NCBI GenBank assembly: GCA_963422465.1
Contig: OY730174.1
Span: forward strand, 3,374,914 to 3,438,913
DNA: 64,000 nucleotides
Origin: Lichina pygmaea
Taxonomy: Eukaryota > Ascomycota > Lichinomycetes > Lichinales > Lichinaceae
Direction: 5' to 3'
In this document: positions 1-11,935 of the stretch, one piece after another
Layout of the letters: every line of letters begins with the position of its first letter
How positions within the stretch are numbered: the stretch's first letter is position 1
Made by a program: the position numbers and the translations under genes
The notes under the pieces: model-generated
Told to the model about the DNA's origin: nothing
Database searches by the model: none
The model's input: only the letters and a program-made list of their open reading frames with translations

Positions 1-836
1 TGAGGGCCTGCAGATCCGGCGACGAGCCGTAGACGTCCTTGATCGTCTTCCGTAGCACGTTGACGTCGTGCACAAAGTTGACGCTCTCCATGCGCAAGCC
101 CAGCCGCTGTCCGATGCCGTGCGTGACGAGGACGAGATGCTCAATCTCTCGTCCCTGGTCCTCGGCGTTCTCTCGGTAGTCGTCCCGGATCTCCTTCTCG
201 TCGCGTTTCCGGGCCTCCTCTTCCTGCTGCTCGGGGTCCGGAGCGTTGGCCGAGGAGACGAGGTCGGTCATCTCCCGCTCGAGCGCACGGATCTTCGATC
301 GGGGCAAGGCGTCGCCGTCGGGCGTCGACGGACGATCACCGGACCTCGCGCCGACCGGCGACGCTTCGCCGCCCTCGGCTTCGGCCGCCCTCTCTCGTCG
401 TCGTCGTCGTCGTCGGAGGCCGTCGCTCTCGCCCGCGGCGGGCGTCGAGCCGTCCGCTCCTCTCTTCGGCGCATCCGCCTTGGCGTCCCTGGCCTTGTTC
501 GTCTCGCTGTAACCTCGGACGAGCTTGATTCCACCGAGGTAGCCACCGCCGACGAGACGCTGGTAGACGTTGGAGCTCATGCGCGACAGGAAGTCGTCGG
601 TCAGGATCCAGGCCGTCTTCGCGTCCTGGTAGGTGACGAGGGAGTTCATGTGGGCCCCGAACAGACGATGGGTCTTCTGCCCCTGCGTCGGCGACGGCTG
701 CTTGGACGCCGATGGTCCAGCCGGCCCTCGAGCGTCTTTCGGGTGGCCGACTTGGTCTCGGACCTGAAGGTCGTCGACCGAGCGCTTGGGAGGTTCCACG
801 CTCGGTTCTCGACGGACCGAGCCGTCCTCGGCCCCG

Positions 837-882
<46 letters not shown>

Positions 883-1754
883 TCGTCGGCCGCGGCCGCG
901 GCTGAGAGACGGATCTGACATGGCCCACGGATCGGAAAGGCTTCACCTTGAGATAGCCCTCCTCCAGCTGGATCGACAGGTTCTCGTCGCAGGGGCGTAG
1001 ATTCGAGCCCTCTGCGAATGGCGGGGAGGTGGATCAGCGAGGCCCGCCGACGAACGAAGGCGCAACGCGGCGCGGGCGTACCTTGATAGAACCAAGTGCC
1101 CCTGCGCACCTCGTAGACGGGGCCAAGCCAGTACGCCGGGGCCAGCTCCCGCTCCGGTATGTCGACGTCGAAGAGATAGTCCTCGTTGACGGGAACCTTG
1201 ACGTTGGCGCCCGAGCTCGAGGCCGAGCCGGGCCCGTCGCCGGAGAGCCGTCGGTCCACGGCGCCGCCGTCGTCCAGATGGGCATCTTCTTCGGCCGCGA
1301 GCTTGTTGAAGGCGGTCTCGATCGCGCGGGAGTCCTTGTCGGAGAAGATGACAAACTTCTTGGGAGGCACGGGAGGCTTGTCTTGCCTCGGCGGCTGGGC
1401 TGGAGGTGTCGGCTTCCTCTTCGGAACCTACAGAGCAGCACCGGCGCGAGTTAGGGACGACTCATTCCGCCCCACCAACAGCACCCAGGGGCGCGCACGG
1501 GTGAAGAAGGGGCTCGCGGTGCTCACGTCGACGGCATAGAACCAGCGCGCCTCGAGAGGCGGGCAGTCCGGCGGATACTGTCTCAAGCTCAGGCGGTGTC
1601 GGTGGCTCACGACATGATCTCGAGCCCGACCGGGGCTCGCGGCGGGCGTGTCGGCCGACGCTCCAGCCAGGTCCGACACCGAGCCGCGCGACGGCCACGG
1701 CGAGAGGCCGGCCAGTCCGGACGCGAAGGACGACTTGTTGTCGGAGCTCGACAT
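1..1754 (-). CDS. DDHD-domain phospholipase (PA-PLA1 family), 3' part beyond window edge
   Basis: This looks like the N-terminal part of a fungal intracellular phospholipase A1-like enzyme of the DDHD family (yeast YOR022C, mammalian PA-PLA1), which acts on phosphatidic acid and other glycerophospholipids at internal membranes or mitochondria. I read three exons: 1754-1527, 1427-1082 and 1011-1. The introns are GTGAGC...CTGTAG and GTACGC...CGCAG, and the phases agree. Recognisable segments are WFYAVDVPKRKP across the first junction, DYLFDVDIPERELAPAYWLG and YEVRRGTWFY in exon 2, and CDENLSIQLEEGYLKVKP at the start of exon 3. Near the edge come LVTHGIGQ and FVHDVNVLRKTIKDVY. The lipase GxSxG and DDHD metal-binding residues should lie outside the window. 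A Ser/Asp/Arg-rich insertion is encoded by trinucleotide repeats at 370-420 and 838-885. The start is the first in-frame ATG; an upstream exon cannot be excluded. Confidence 0.85.
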
Positions 1755-3159
1755 CTCCTTTGACGGCCGCCGCTTCCCAGCTTCCTTCCCGGCCTCCTTC
1801 CCGGTCCCGTCCACCAAGGGCGATCTGGACCTGGCCAGGCGTCCCCGTGAGAGCAGATCCGGAAGGAGACCGGGCTTGAGGTGACGGAGGAGGGACGGTA
1901 GCCGAGCCAACGTGGTCAGCGCTCGTCCGGCATGGGACCTCCGTCGTCGACGCTTGCCGTCCCTTCCCCAGAGAGCTGCTCGTGCGAAGCCAGATGCCGG
2001 TCAACAGATGGCCTCGAACCCGACCAAGGATGGACACCCACAGTATGACGGACGGCGTAGAAGAGCAATGATGGCGGTTCCAACGGCCGTCCGGTGAACA
2101 ATGACGTCTGCCCTAGTTTTAGAGCTAGTGTGGCTCCAATGCCGTAGGCTCTTGCTTTCCCCGTCCACCGATCCTACGTCGCCACAGGCTGCCGCAGACT
2201 CTGAAAGGTAGCAGATAGTGCGCGTATCTGTCCGGTCCAGGTCGATGCATCTCCAGGCAGACCAGGTGGAGCCTAGCACCAGAGTGCAGGCGTCCACGGC
2301 GTCATGCAAAGGTGAAATATGCTTCTCACGACTTTAGCAGTACTTTTAGAGCCCGGGCAGAACCGAGAGCGGATGTCACAAGTCGCAACAGTCGCCTCTC
2401 CGTCACCTACGAGTTCTCGACGACCGGCCGCTTCAACCCAGTCACGTGCAGTATGACGTAAATACTCCGTACACACCCGAGCCGCTAATTACGGACGAGA
2501 AGAATCATCCCACAGGCCCTCTTCTCTGAATCGAACACCAGCTGACGATGCTCAGACCATATTCCAACATCATCAGGCCTACTTGGATGGGCTAAACGCC
2601 GGTGCCGGCGCAGAACGGAAGAGGGGGCACGGTTCAAGGCCAGCATCACGGGCAGGTGGTCGTACATCAGGATCACCCAAGGGACGTCTCCCGTCACGCA
2701 CGCCGGAGGCGCCGAGGGTCAGGCCCAAACGCCGCAGGTAGGAGGCGAGGCAGTTGAAATACGACGTCGATAGCTTCACCGGTGCCACATCTCTGGCTCT
2801 CGCGGCAAAGCAAGACCGCGGCCTGCGTCGCTGCTTCCATCTCATACATACAACATCCTCCTGATCGCAATCTCTTTGCGTCTGGCATGACAACCTCACG
2901 CTGTATGCACGGACTCACTCTGTTTGCGAAGATCGACCATCCTTGAGTTTTTCTCTCCCATAGCTTTAGATGCTCGCCTCTTGTGCAAACGATGAGAGAA
3001 GTCCTACTGGGACTGCGGGCGATATGAGAGAATGACATTTGTCTATTGTGGGCTCTAGTCGTACGTACACAGGTACCCATAGGTACCTACGTACAGTACG
3101 TACCTCGTATGTACTTCCGTACCATCTGGCGTCGTCGAGTACGAGTACAGTACAGCGAG

Positions 3160-3195
3160 CACGTGCTCAAAACACGTGACAAGGGATAGCACGTG
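3160..3195. promoter_or_regulatory. Cluster of three CACGTG (E-box) palindromes
   Basis: Perfect CACGTG hexamers occur at 3160-3165, 3173-3178 and 3190-3195, two of them extended to CACGTGAC. CACGTG is the core bound by fungal bHLH factors such as Cbf1 or Pho4 relatives. The cluster lies 1.4 kb upstream of the DDHD start and 2.8 kb upstream of the MIT gene, so its target is uncertain. Confidence 0.35.
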
Positions 3196-4179
3196 ACCCA
3201 TCTAACGGCTCCAGTCCCACTACTGAAGCTGACAAAAGTTTCAAGGCGATATGCTGCACAGACGCTGTGTGGAGGATGTCATCAGTTCAGATCCGATCTG
3301 ATATGTCCAACGTCCACCGAGCGGTCGCCAAAGTGGGCTGTCGACGACGCAGATCGACCGTTGATACGTATGTACCCCTCGTACCTTGCAGCCCGGCGCA
3401 TGGATGACCCGGTCGCTGGCTCTCCCGGCGTCCGGGTTCCCTGCAGCGGCGGTGAAGAAGCCGAATGCAGCTTAGTCAGTCGCCCACCGGCCACCGGAGA
3501 TATCCACTCGCTGCTACGGTACGTAAGTACGTACGTACGTTACGTACGTATGTACTGCACCCTAAACGGGGAGGGTTTCAACGGCGGTTCATTGCTTGTT
3601 CTAGGCTTCCCCGACGAGGCGGAGTCTTATTCATAGTGATCTCACCCAGAGATCTGGCGACCACGGCGAGGATGTCAGCCGCAATCGATGGGAGGAGATC
3701 AGGGATCGTGATGGCGATAGTGACGGGCTGCCGCGACGAGATGCTGTCATGCGGACTGCGACCGGTGATGAGGGGTAGGCGCTTCGAGGGTGCTCCGGGC
3801 CCTATCACCAAGCATTGCAATGCGGACGAGCGGGGATCACGGGACCGGCCGCGGGACGTCGTACCTGCAGTACGTACTTCCGTGCCTTACGTACTGCTCC
3901 GTACTATCGGAAGGGTACTTCTCTTACAGTACGTACATACGTACCTACCTCTCATCCGTAAGCGGCTCGACGACACGACGGCCAATCACCAATTCGTATC
4001 CGAGGAATTCAAATTCCATTGGCTTTCGCGTCTCGGCCTGGCCGCGGCGCCAGCAACAGAAATATCGGTCGAACAAACAAAATGCGATGAGAATAAAGTC
4101 GCCGTTACGATTGTATTGTCTCGAAAGTCGAAACATCGAGACCAAGCCTCGGGCATCGACTCGGAACAAGGGTGAGGAA

Positions 4180-4199
4180 GGGGGGGGGGGGGGGGGGGG
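4180..4199. repeat. Poly-G run of 20
   Basis: There are twenty consecutive G, followed after one T by six more. It is one of at least eight long G or C homopolymers in noncoding DNA of the window. Confidence 0.9.
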
Positions 4200-4839
4200 T
4201 GGGGGGTGTGGTGGTGGATACCGTCGGGCAACATAGTCGCAGGGCTCGAACAGCATCGAACAGCATCACTTACGTATACCCCCCTACATACGTACTTTAC
4301 GTATACCCCCCTACTTTACGTATACACGTATACACGTACGGAAGTACGTACGTACGTGATTAGTGAGTCGGAGCGTCCCATCGACGCAGCCTCACAGCTA
4401 CCGGGCCAGTCAAATCTGTCTTGAGCCCCTCCCCCGGGGCGGGAATTTCGGAGGGGCGCCGGCAATCCCGCGGCCCGTCGATGCCACAACGCGGTGCGGA
4501 AGTACTTCCGTACGTTGCAGTACGTGGCGGTGTTCGGCATCGTACCCAGCACGACGACCGCTGCCCGACCGCTCCTCCGCGAGGACTCGGCGCCGTCACA
4601 CTCGACTCTTGACCGACCTCGACGCTCACGATCCTTGCCGGAGCAAGACGACCGTCGGCTGCCGAGGCCAGGTGCAAGGTATCGTCCGGTAACGTACGCT
4701 TACGAGTAGACGGCCACGCCAGCCGATAACCCCGGTGTGGTATGGTATAGGGTTCGGTTTCATTACAATCTAAGGTTGACCGGGAATCCCCGCCCGTCGA
4801 CCAGGGCAGGAAGAGGCGACGAAGGAGACGAAGGAGAAG

Positions 4840-4858
4840 CGGCAGCGGCAGCGGCAGC

Positions 4859-4896
<38 letters not shown>
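4840..4896. repeat. GCGGCA/GCA microsatellite
   Basis: A hexanucleotide tract passes into a pure GCA tract. It lies about 1.1 kb upstream of the MIT-gene start, probably in promoter or leader sequence. All three frames stay open through it, which creates spurious Ala-, Ser- or Cys-rich frames. Confidence 0.85.
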
Positions 4897-4898
<2 letters not shown>

Positions 4899-5436
4899 AC
4901 TAGGTCCGACGAGCTGCTCCGAGAGCGAGAAGGGCCCTCCGACATCGACGGCGTTGGAATCCGAGGAGAAGACTGGGTATCTGGTGCGAGGAGAGAGAGA
5001 GAGAGAGGGCGAAAAGGAGGCGGAGGAACGTGCCCGGCACCGGTCGACGGCTCTTGGACGGCTGAACACGTTCTCCGGCCGTGGTGCGCACTTTGTGGAG
5101 AGCAGGCTTCTCGACACACAGCTCACGATCCGCTGATTCGACCCTCTAGACGCCGGACGAGACCGCCTTTGCCGGCGTCACACGCTTGCGAGTCCAGGAG
5201 AGGAGGAAAGAGGGTTCGCTACGCGGCAGGGACGGCGTCCGTCCATCCGTTCCTTGCCGGTGAGGGGCCGGGAGCAAGGGCTGCGCTGCCGCTGCCGGGA
5301 GGGTGCGCCCACCGGATCTGTTGGCCCTAGGCCCGGTCAAGGGGGAGAAGGGAAGGGGAAGACCACGAGGACGAGAGACGACGGCGACGACGACGGATAA
5401 CCGATACGAGATCGACGGCGAGATTCCCGACGAGAT

Positions 5437-5437
<1 letters not shown>

Positions 5438-5470
<33 letters not shown>
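5438..5470. repeat. GAC trinucleotide microsatellite
   Basis: Eleven uninterrupted GAC units lie upstream of the MIT gene. They are not in the reading frame accepted for that gene. Confidence 0.85.
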
Positions 5471-6042
5471 AAGGCGGCCGGAGACGGCCGATCGCGGTCT
5501 AGCCGTCACAGCATCCCATCCCATCCCATCGAGTCGATTACGCTTCGCGCTTGCTTCCCCAGAAAAACCGAAAAGGAAGGACAGCGTCCTAGACCGCGTC
5601 CTCGGGCCTGGGTCACGTTCTTGACGTCGACCCTCAACGCCGGTCGAGAGCCGAGGTCGATCTCGACGCCCGCATCGACCCCGGCAGCGTCGTCTTCACG
5701 GCGCATCTCATGGCATCGCTGCGCTCTCGGCTCGTGCTGGATCCCCAGACGCCCGTCCGCGCGTCGACGGCCAGGACGCCGTTTGTTGGGTGCGACGTCG
5801 CTCGTCCGTCCGTCCGTCCGTCCGTCCGCTCATCCATCCGTCCCTAGTGCTATGGCCCATCCGATTCGACGTTGATACGTCGTCCTTGGCCGACAACCGT
5901 CCCGCCGGCTCGTCACTCCCGGGGAGCCAGCCGCGATAGACGTTGGCCTCGCCTCCGGTCTCGAGAGCCAGTTCGAGCCCGTCTTCCCTCCTCTTCTCGT
6001 CCTACTCCGATCGACCTCTGCTTCGAGACCCGAGGGCCCGTG

Positions 6043-6208
6043 ATGCCGGCCACCGTGGCCATGGCGAAACGCGCTTCGACCACCGGCCGAAGACGCCGGC
6101 TCTCGACCTCGAACTCCATGTCGTCGTCCTCGGTCGACACCGTCGTCCGACGCGCCGACTCGCCCAACTCGCATCTCGACTCTCGCCCCCGGCCGAACAA
6201 CAACGACG

Positions 6209-6250
<42 letters not shown>

Positions 6251-7227
6251 GCAACATGCGGGCTTGGAGCCCGCAGCGGCTGCGGCGCGAGACGAGCACC
6301 AAGAGGCAAGCCCTGTCCCCTTCCTCGTCGGCGTCGACTTCGCCGCGCCGGAAGCGGCGTCTGAGCTCGACCGACGGGGCCGTGCACGAGAACGGCCTCG
6401 ATGGTGCGAACGACGAGGCTGTCGGAAGCCTCAACCGCTGGTCCCGGTCGACGGCCTCGACCGTCTCCACCTCCGCGCCGCACCACCGCACGAGCCTGTC
6501 GAAACGCGTCAGCTTGGGCGTCGTCGGCCAGCTCCGACCGGCCGCGCCCATCGTCGCCCGTTCCCCGTCTCCGTTGGCGCGCGAGCTGGGTCTCCACGCT
6601 CGGCCTCCGCCTAGTCGGTCCCTGACGACGCCGGAGACGACGACGGCCCCGTCAAGGCCGACGAGACCGACGAGACCGACGCACCTTCCGCCGACCCATC
6701 CACCGATCCATCCTCCAGACCATCCACCCGGAGGCCCCGCCCTTCACCTTCATCTCCATCTGCCAGGCTGCTCTCGAGGACCGACGCAGGCGTTACCGCC
6801 CCCTCCGTGGAGACTGAACACGGCCCTGTCTCCGCCGGTCACGGCAACGCCCAGCCCCTCGACGCCCTCGGCCCAGACGCCGTCGACGCAGCCGTCGTCC
6901 GGAGCGGATTACTTTACCGGCCGATGGGCCGAGCTCTCCCTTCCTCCGAGGGCTGTTCCGGGCGCCGACGGTCCGGTCGAATCTCTGTCCGGGATCCGGT
7001 TGATGGATCCGCCTCCGCCTCCACCTCCACCTCCACGTCGAACGCCGTCCCGCGCCGACGCGGGCCCTTGGACACGGAGACCCAACGACGGCCCCGGACC
7101 GTTGGGGCGTGGATCGTCCCGCGTTCTCGAGCTGGCGTCGCCCGCGACGACGACGACGACGACGACGACAACGACGACGAGGCTCGTCGACCTCTCCCAC
7201 CCTCCATCTCCCGGGGGACGACGACGG

Positions 7228-7306
<79 letters not shown>

Positions 7307-9085
7307 GACGTAACCGTGATGGGGGAGCTCGGCAGCCGTCGCAGCGAGCGATGCTGGCCAAGGCGCTCGAGCGGGCCAACACCGCCGTCGTGCTGGACCA
7401 CGCGCACAACTTCGAGGGTGCGATGGAGTCGTACGGCGACGCCTGCGCCTTGCTTCAGCAGGTCATGCTGCGAAGCCCCGAGGACGGAGACAGACAGAAG
7501 CTCGAGGAGGTGCGGACGGCGTACACGAACCGCATCCACGAGCTCAGGAACGTCCCCGTCCAGGACAGGCGGCCGGACAAAGCCCTACCGGCCCGGCCCG
7601 AACGACCGCCCTCGCACTCGCACGATCGAGGCTCGTCGCAATCGTCGACCAGCACCAGCACCAGCACCCGCACCAGCGCCAGCATCGGCACCGGCGACGA
7701 GTCGGTCGTGATCGAGACCGCGAGGGTCGAGCGGGTGGGTTACGACGTGCCTCACCATCCGACGTGGCATTCCCACTCATCCGCACCCGTCCGGATCCCG
7801 AAGCGGCGCGAGTCCCTGATGCCACACGCACGCAACGGAGAAGACGGTCCTCCGCTAAATCCACCCCCGCCTCCGGGTCGGGAGCCGTGGGCCGCATCGC
7901 TCGTCCTGCCCGGCACGCCTGGCACCGGCCCTAGCAGCGGCATCGGCAGCGGCATCGGCAGCGGCATCGGCAGTGGCATTGGCATTGGCAGTGGCGGCGG
8001 TACGGCGGTGCCGACGATGGATTTGCGGGGCCCCTCGCCGCAGACCGAACATGAGCCGCCGTCGTCGTCGTCGTCGTCGTCGTCGCCATCACCTTGCATC
8101 GAGTGCGGCCCTGCACCGGTGTCCTGTCGGCCTAAGACCCGAGCTCCCGTCGACCCTGGACGGCTGCAACCGCCCGCGCGTCAGCATGCTCGAGCCGACA
8201 GCGGCGAGAACACGTCGTGGCTCGATACCATCGACGAGTCGGGTGGCTCGGAGGCGTCGTCGCTTCGATCCCGACTGTCGTCGCCGGCCTTCCGTCCAAA
8301 GTCGGCTCCCGTCGTCGAGGACGCCGAGGACACGGAGGCGGCCTTCGACGCCGCCTTGGACGCCGCCGTCGAGGCTGCCTACACCGAGCGATTCGAGCCC
8401 GCCGAGGTCGTCGGGCGTCTGGAAGCCGCGAGGGCCGAGGAGAGCGCGCTCGAGGCCAGACGGGAAGCAGCCATCCTGCAGGCCAAGGAACACGCCATCC
8501 GCCGGAGCGTCGAGACCGGCACGCTCGCGGGCCTCAACATCTTCGATCCCCAGGGCGAGGAGCGAGAGCGGATGGAGGAAGAGCGCCTGCTGGACGACGT
8601 GACCAAGGGGTTCGGGATCGAGGACTTTGCCTTCGACATGCACTCCACGTCGGCCTTGCCGCGCCATTCCGACTCCAGCGGCGTCTCGGGACAGACGTCC
8701 GGGAGCTCCGTCGCGTCCCACCCCACCACGGCCGCGACGTCGATACAGACCCTGCCAGACATTCCCGCTCTGCCACTGCTGCCTCTCGAGCTCCGACCCG
8801 CCTCTCCTCCCCTACCGCCCTCGCTGCCTCCTCCCGCCGGAGCCTTGCCTCCTCCTCCTGCCCAACTTCCTCCGCATCATGCCGCCGCCGGCGCAACCAC
8901 CTTGATGCCGTCACACGCACAGCCAAACGGCCGGACTTCGCGATCACCAAGCATTGGGGACTCTCAGGCCGCCAGCGTGCGCAGCAGACGCTTGTCGGGA
9001 CAGAGCCACAAGCCGCTCAAGATCGAGGTCAGCCAGAACCAAGGTGCGAGAGACCGATCCCCGCCCGAACAGTCGGCGTCGCTGC

Positions 9086-9128
<43 letters not shown>

Positions 9129-9129
9129 G

Positions 9130-9163
<34 letters not shown>

Positions 9164-10803
9164 AAGCATCACGAAACGTGATATCTGTCGCACCGAAGAC
9201 AGCTTCGGCCGTCCCGGCCAACCTAACGGACAACAACGGCTCCCTTCAAGACCCCGATCAGACACACCTAGGACACGCAGGGATCCGAAAGGGCCCCTCG
9301 CCGGCTCCCGAACCCCTGCCCTCGAACGTCAAGCAGGCCAACAACGCGGCGACGGTGCCGCCTGCTCTCTCGAGGCTGCTCGCCCCGGACTCGAACGGCA
9401 ACGCGCCGCCTGCCTCTCCCGCCATCTCGCCCAACAAGGTGAGTGGCATCTTGGCCGCCGGATCGCACTTTGTCCGGAAGAATGCGTCGTCGTCCAGCCT
9501 CAGGAACCGCAACCTTGCCGTGTCGAGCCCCGACGAGTCGGACATCTCGCCGAGCACGCCGACGCTCTTCAACTTCGCCACCGTCGGGGCCGGATCTCGA
9601 AGAGTCCCTCTGACGGCGCCGGCGCCGGCGGCCGCCGCCGCCGCCGCACCTCCGCCCACCCCGAGCCTCGCCGGCGCGCAACTCGGCAGCATCCCCTACG
9701 GAAGCGGCATGAACCTGTTCGACCGCGACATCCTCGCGCTGGAGGGTCCCGACGGAGCCGATGCCCCGATCGAGAACCCGCCAACGCCGCTGGAACCGTG
9801 TCCTTCGGAGTGCAACCTTCGGCCGTTCTGGCTCATGCGGTGTCTCTACCAGACCATCGTTCACCCGCGCGGAGGCTTCGTCTCGACCAAGCTGTTCGTA
9901 CCGCGGGACGTGTGGCATGTTCAGAGCGTCAAGATCAAGTCCATCGAGGAGAAGGTCTCCAACTGCGATCTCCTCACGGCGGCGCTTCTGAAGTTGGCCA
10001 AGGTGGACACGTTCGACGCCGACGCCGTGCTCGAGGAGATGCAGTCACTCGAGAACGTACTCGAGCAGGTCAAGACGACTCTGGTGAAGAAGCTCGGCAG
10101 CGGCGAGGTCGGTCCTCAGGGGCTCACGGCCATGTTCCGTGATGCGCCGGCCGGGCCGGAGCAACCCCCGAACGCGGATCAGACCTCGAGGAACTCCCAC
10201 TCCTCCTCCAACAAACCCTATCTCTCCTGGAGACGACTACGAACCAAGACGTCGGGCTCAGGCATGACGAGCAACACCGCGACGACGACGACCACCATCG
10301 CCACCACCACCACCGCCACCACCACCACGACGGCGACGACGACGGGCACGGCAACGACACCAACGTCGAAAGACCAACCGAGAGAGGGCCCGCTGCTGAG
10401 CAGCATACCGATGACATCAGACCTCTCGGCACGTCAACTCAAGCGGGAAGTCGGCCAGATGCGGTTTGATGGTCCAAACGCGGTGTACATGAGCGCCTTG
10501 GCAAGGCTCTTCGACGCCGCGCAGGTCGTCGGTGGGAATTCCTCTCGCATCTCTTTCGGAGCGACACCGCTGCTCTTCCTCGTCGACATGGCTGGCTAAC
10601 CAAACATCACCGCAGACGATATCGCCCGTCGTACCGAGGATCCTGGTCTGAAGCACTCGTCGCAGACGCATGTCGGTCTCGAGCTCAGTTCCCGAATCGC
10701 AGCCGAATTCTTCGCCTTCTACATCTGCCGCTTCGCCTTGACGGACATGTCCTTGCTGCTGGACAAGTTCATCAAGCGCGGCACCAAGTGGGTTTTGCTT
10801 TGA
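6043..10803 (+). CDS. MIT-domain protein, large and low-complexity-rich
   Basis: This is an about 1,558-residue fungal protein with one MIT (microtubule interacting and trafficking) domain at about residues 435-505, running from RAMLAKALERANTAVVLD to YTNRIHELRNV. MIT three-helix bundles bind ESCRT-III tails, which suggests an endosomal or membrane-traffic role; this particular family is uncharacterised as far as I know. A conserved C-terminal region begins near residue 1250 with CPSECNLRPFWLMRCLYQT and ends in RFALTDMSLLLDKFIKRG. Two exons are read: 6043-10531 and 10616-10803, with intron GTGGGA...CGCAG and branch GCTAAC. Phase 1 joins VV to DDIARRTEDP. The ATG at 6043 is the first in-frame ATG; the frame is open upstream without one. 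Between the domains lie poly-Asn (residues about 53-71), an Arg-Asp repeat just before the MIT domain, and poly-Ser, poly-Pro and poly-Thr runs, all written by pure microsatellites. Confidence 0.85.
6196..6255 (+). repeat. AAC microsatellite encoding poly-Asn
   Basis: A near-pure AAC tract inside the MIT gene encodes about 20 Asn, broken by single Asp and Ser codons. Confidence 0.9.
7228..7305 (+). repeat. GACCGA hexanucleotide repeat encoding Arg-Asp
   Basis: About 13 copies of a 6-bp unit encode an alternating Arg-Asp tract immediately before the MIT domain. The repeat resembles RD/RE-rich segments of nuclear RNA-binding proteins, but no RNA-binding domain accompanies it. Confidence 0.9.
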
Positions 10804-11792
10804 AGGTCATCCTCCGACCCATCTTTCGCTCGCCGAAACCTTTATCTTCTCTCGTCTCTGAACCCTTGGCATATCCCCTCGTTCTCTTGGGTTTCTTCTC
10901 GATCTTCTTCTTTTTATTTCCCCTCGGACGCACCATGGCCATGGGACGTCGACGTGTCCGTTTGTGCATGCCTGGCGTATAGCGCGACCATTGTTATATC
11001 CCTCTCCAAGACTCTTGGCGTCTTCGGGGGGGCTTGACCCACGATCTTCCAGCCTACCAGCTCGGCACGTCAGCCAGAGGCTCGATGGCATCATCTATCG
11101 GCTACACATACCTCAGCATTTCAACCCCTATCTTTCCTCGATCTGCTCAAATGTGTATAGTGCCATCGCAGCTACAATTGTAGATACTTCCAAGGCCTCC
11201 AAGAGGGCAACTCCTCCGCTTTCGTTCTTCAGTCCGTGAGCACGGAGAATGTCGTTTCGGTCCAAGGGGCATCCGTAGGTTCTAGATAGCCCACCAACCC
11301 CTGCAATTTCTGCAGCACCAAAATGCACGCCAGGCGGGAACACTGCTGGGACAGTGTGACGTCTGTGTTGGTGATCCGTCGCGAGGCCGTTCTCCCCAAG
11401 TCATCCGTTCCTCGTTACATACGTACGTTACGTACCGTACGTACGTATCTGCGTACAGTACTTCCGTACGTACGGAAGTACGTCGACGGCAAAATGACGA
11501 AGCGGGTTGTTGAACTCGTAAGCGACTCTCGTAGCGGGGGCAGCTAGGACACAGTGGCACGAGGGGATACCCAAGAGAACAGAACATGGCCTGGTCAGAC
11601 TGATCGTCGCTATTGGGAGAGCGGCCTCAAGTCGCATTGGTTCACGGAGTACGTATGTACATCGACCTGCTCTGAATGCGCATTGGGGCCTCTCGACGAG
11701 AGTCGACTGTCGGGAATCGTATGTCCTGGTCCGCGGGGGGAGAGAGAGTGTGTGTGTGTGATTCCTCGACCTCAGTCGACTGGAGGAGATCT

Positions 11793-11828
<36 letters not shown>

Positions 11829-11935
11829 CTACGACCGTCAAACACGAGAGAACGGGAAGCCTTTTGCATTGACGCCCATATTTTTCGACGACTGAGGACG
11901 ATTAGAGAAAGGACCCTCTTTCTCACCGGTGGCTG
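10804..11935. other. Intergenic spacer between MIT and PXA/PX genes
   Basis: A 1.1 kb spacer. A GTAC-palindrome cluster lies at about 11415-11490 and includes a perfect palindrome around GTACTTCCGTAC. A short GT tract is at 11750-11760 and a GAC tract at 11793-11826, the latter probably in the leader of the next gene. I see no coding signal. Confidence 0.6.

Larger units (their letters stand above)
1755..6042. other. Divergent intergenic region, no supportable gene
   Basis: This 4.3 kb spacer lies between the starts of the DDHD gene (leftward) and the MIT gene (rightward). It holds several GTAC-palindrome clusters (about 3061-3150, 3520-3555, 3865-3955, 4265-4360 and 4495-4525), a poly-G run at 4180-4199, and triplet repeats in the last 1.3 kb that probably belong to the leader of the MIT gene. 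Open frames here are short, overlap on both strands, and show no family motif. Confidence 0.6.

Noticed and set aside
1428-1526. Coding continuation of DDHD exon 1 through STASPFFTRARPW
   Set aside because: The stretch is better read as intron 1: GTGAGC donor, CTAAC branch, CTGTAG acceptor, and exact restoration of the WFYAVDVPKRKP motif.
8217-10142. 641-codon plus-strand frame inside the MIT gene
   Set aside because: It is an alternative-frame shadow of the MIT coding region, kept open by GC bias.
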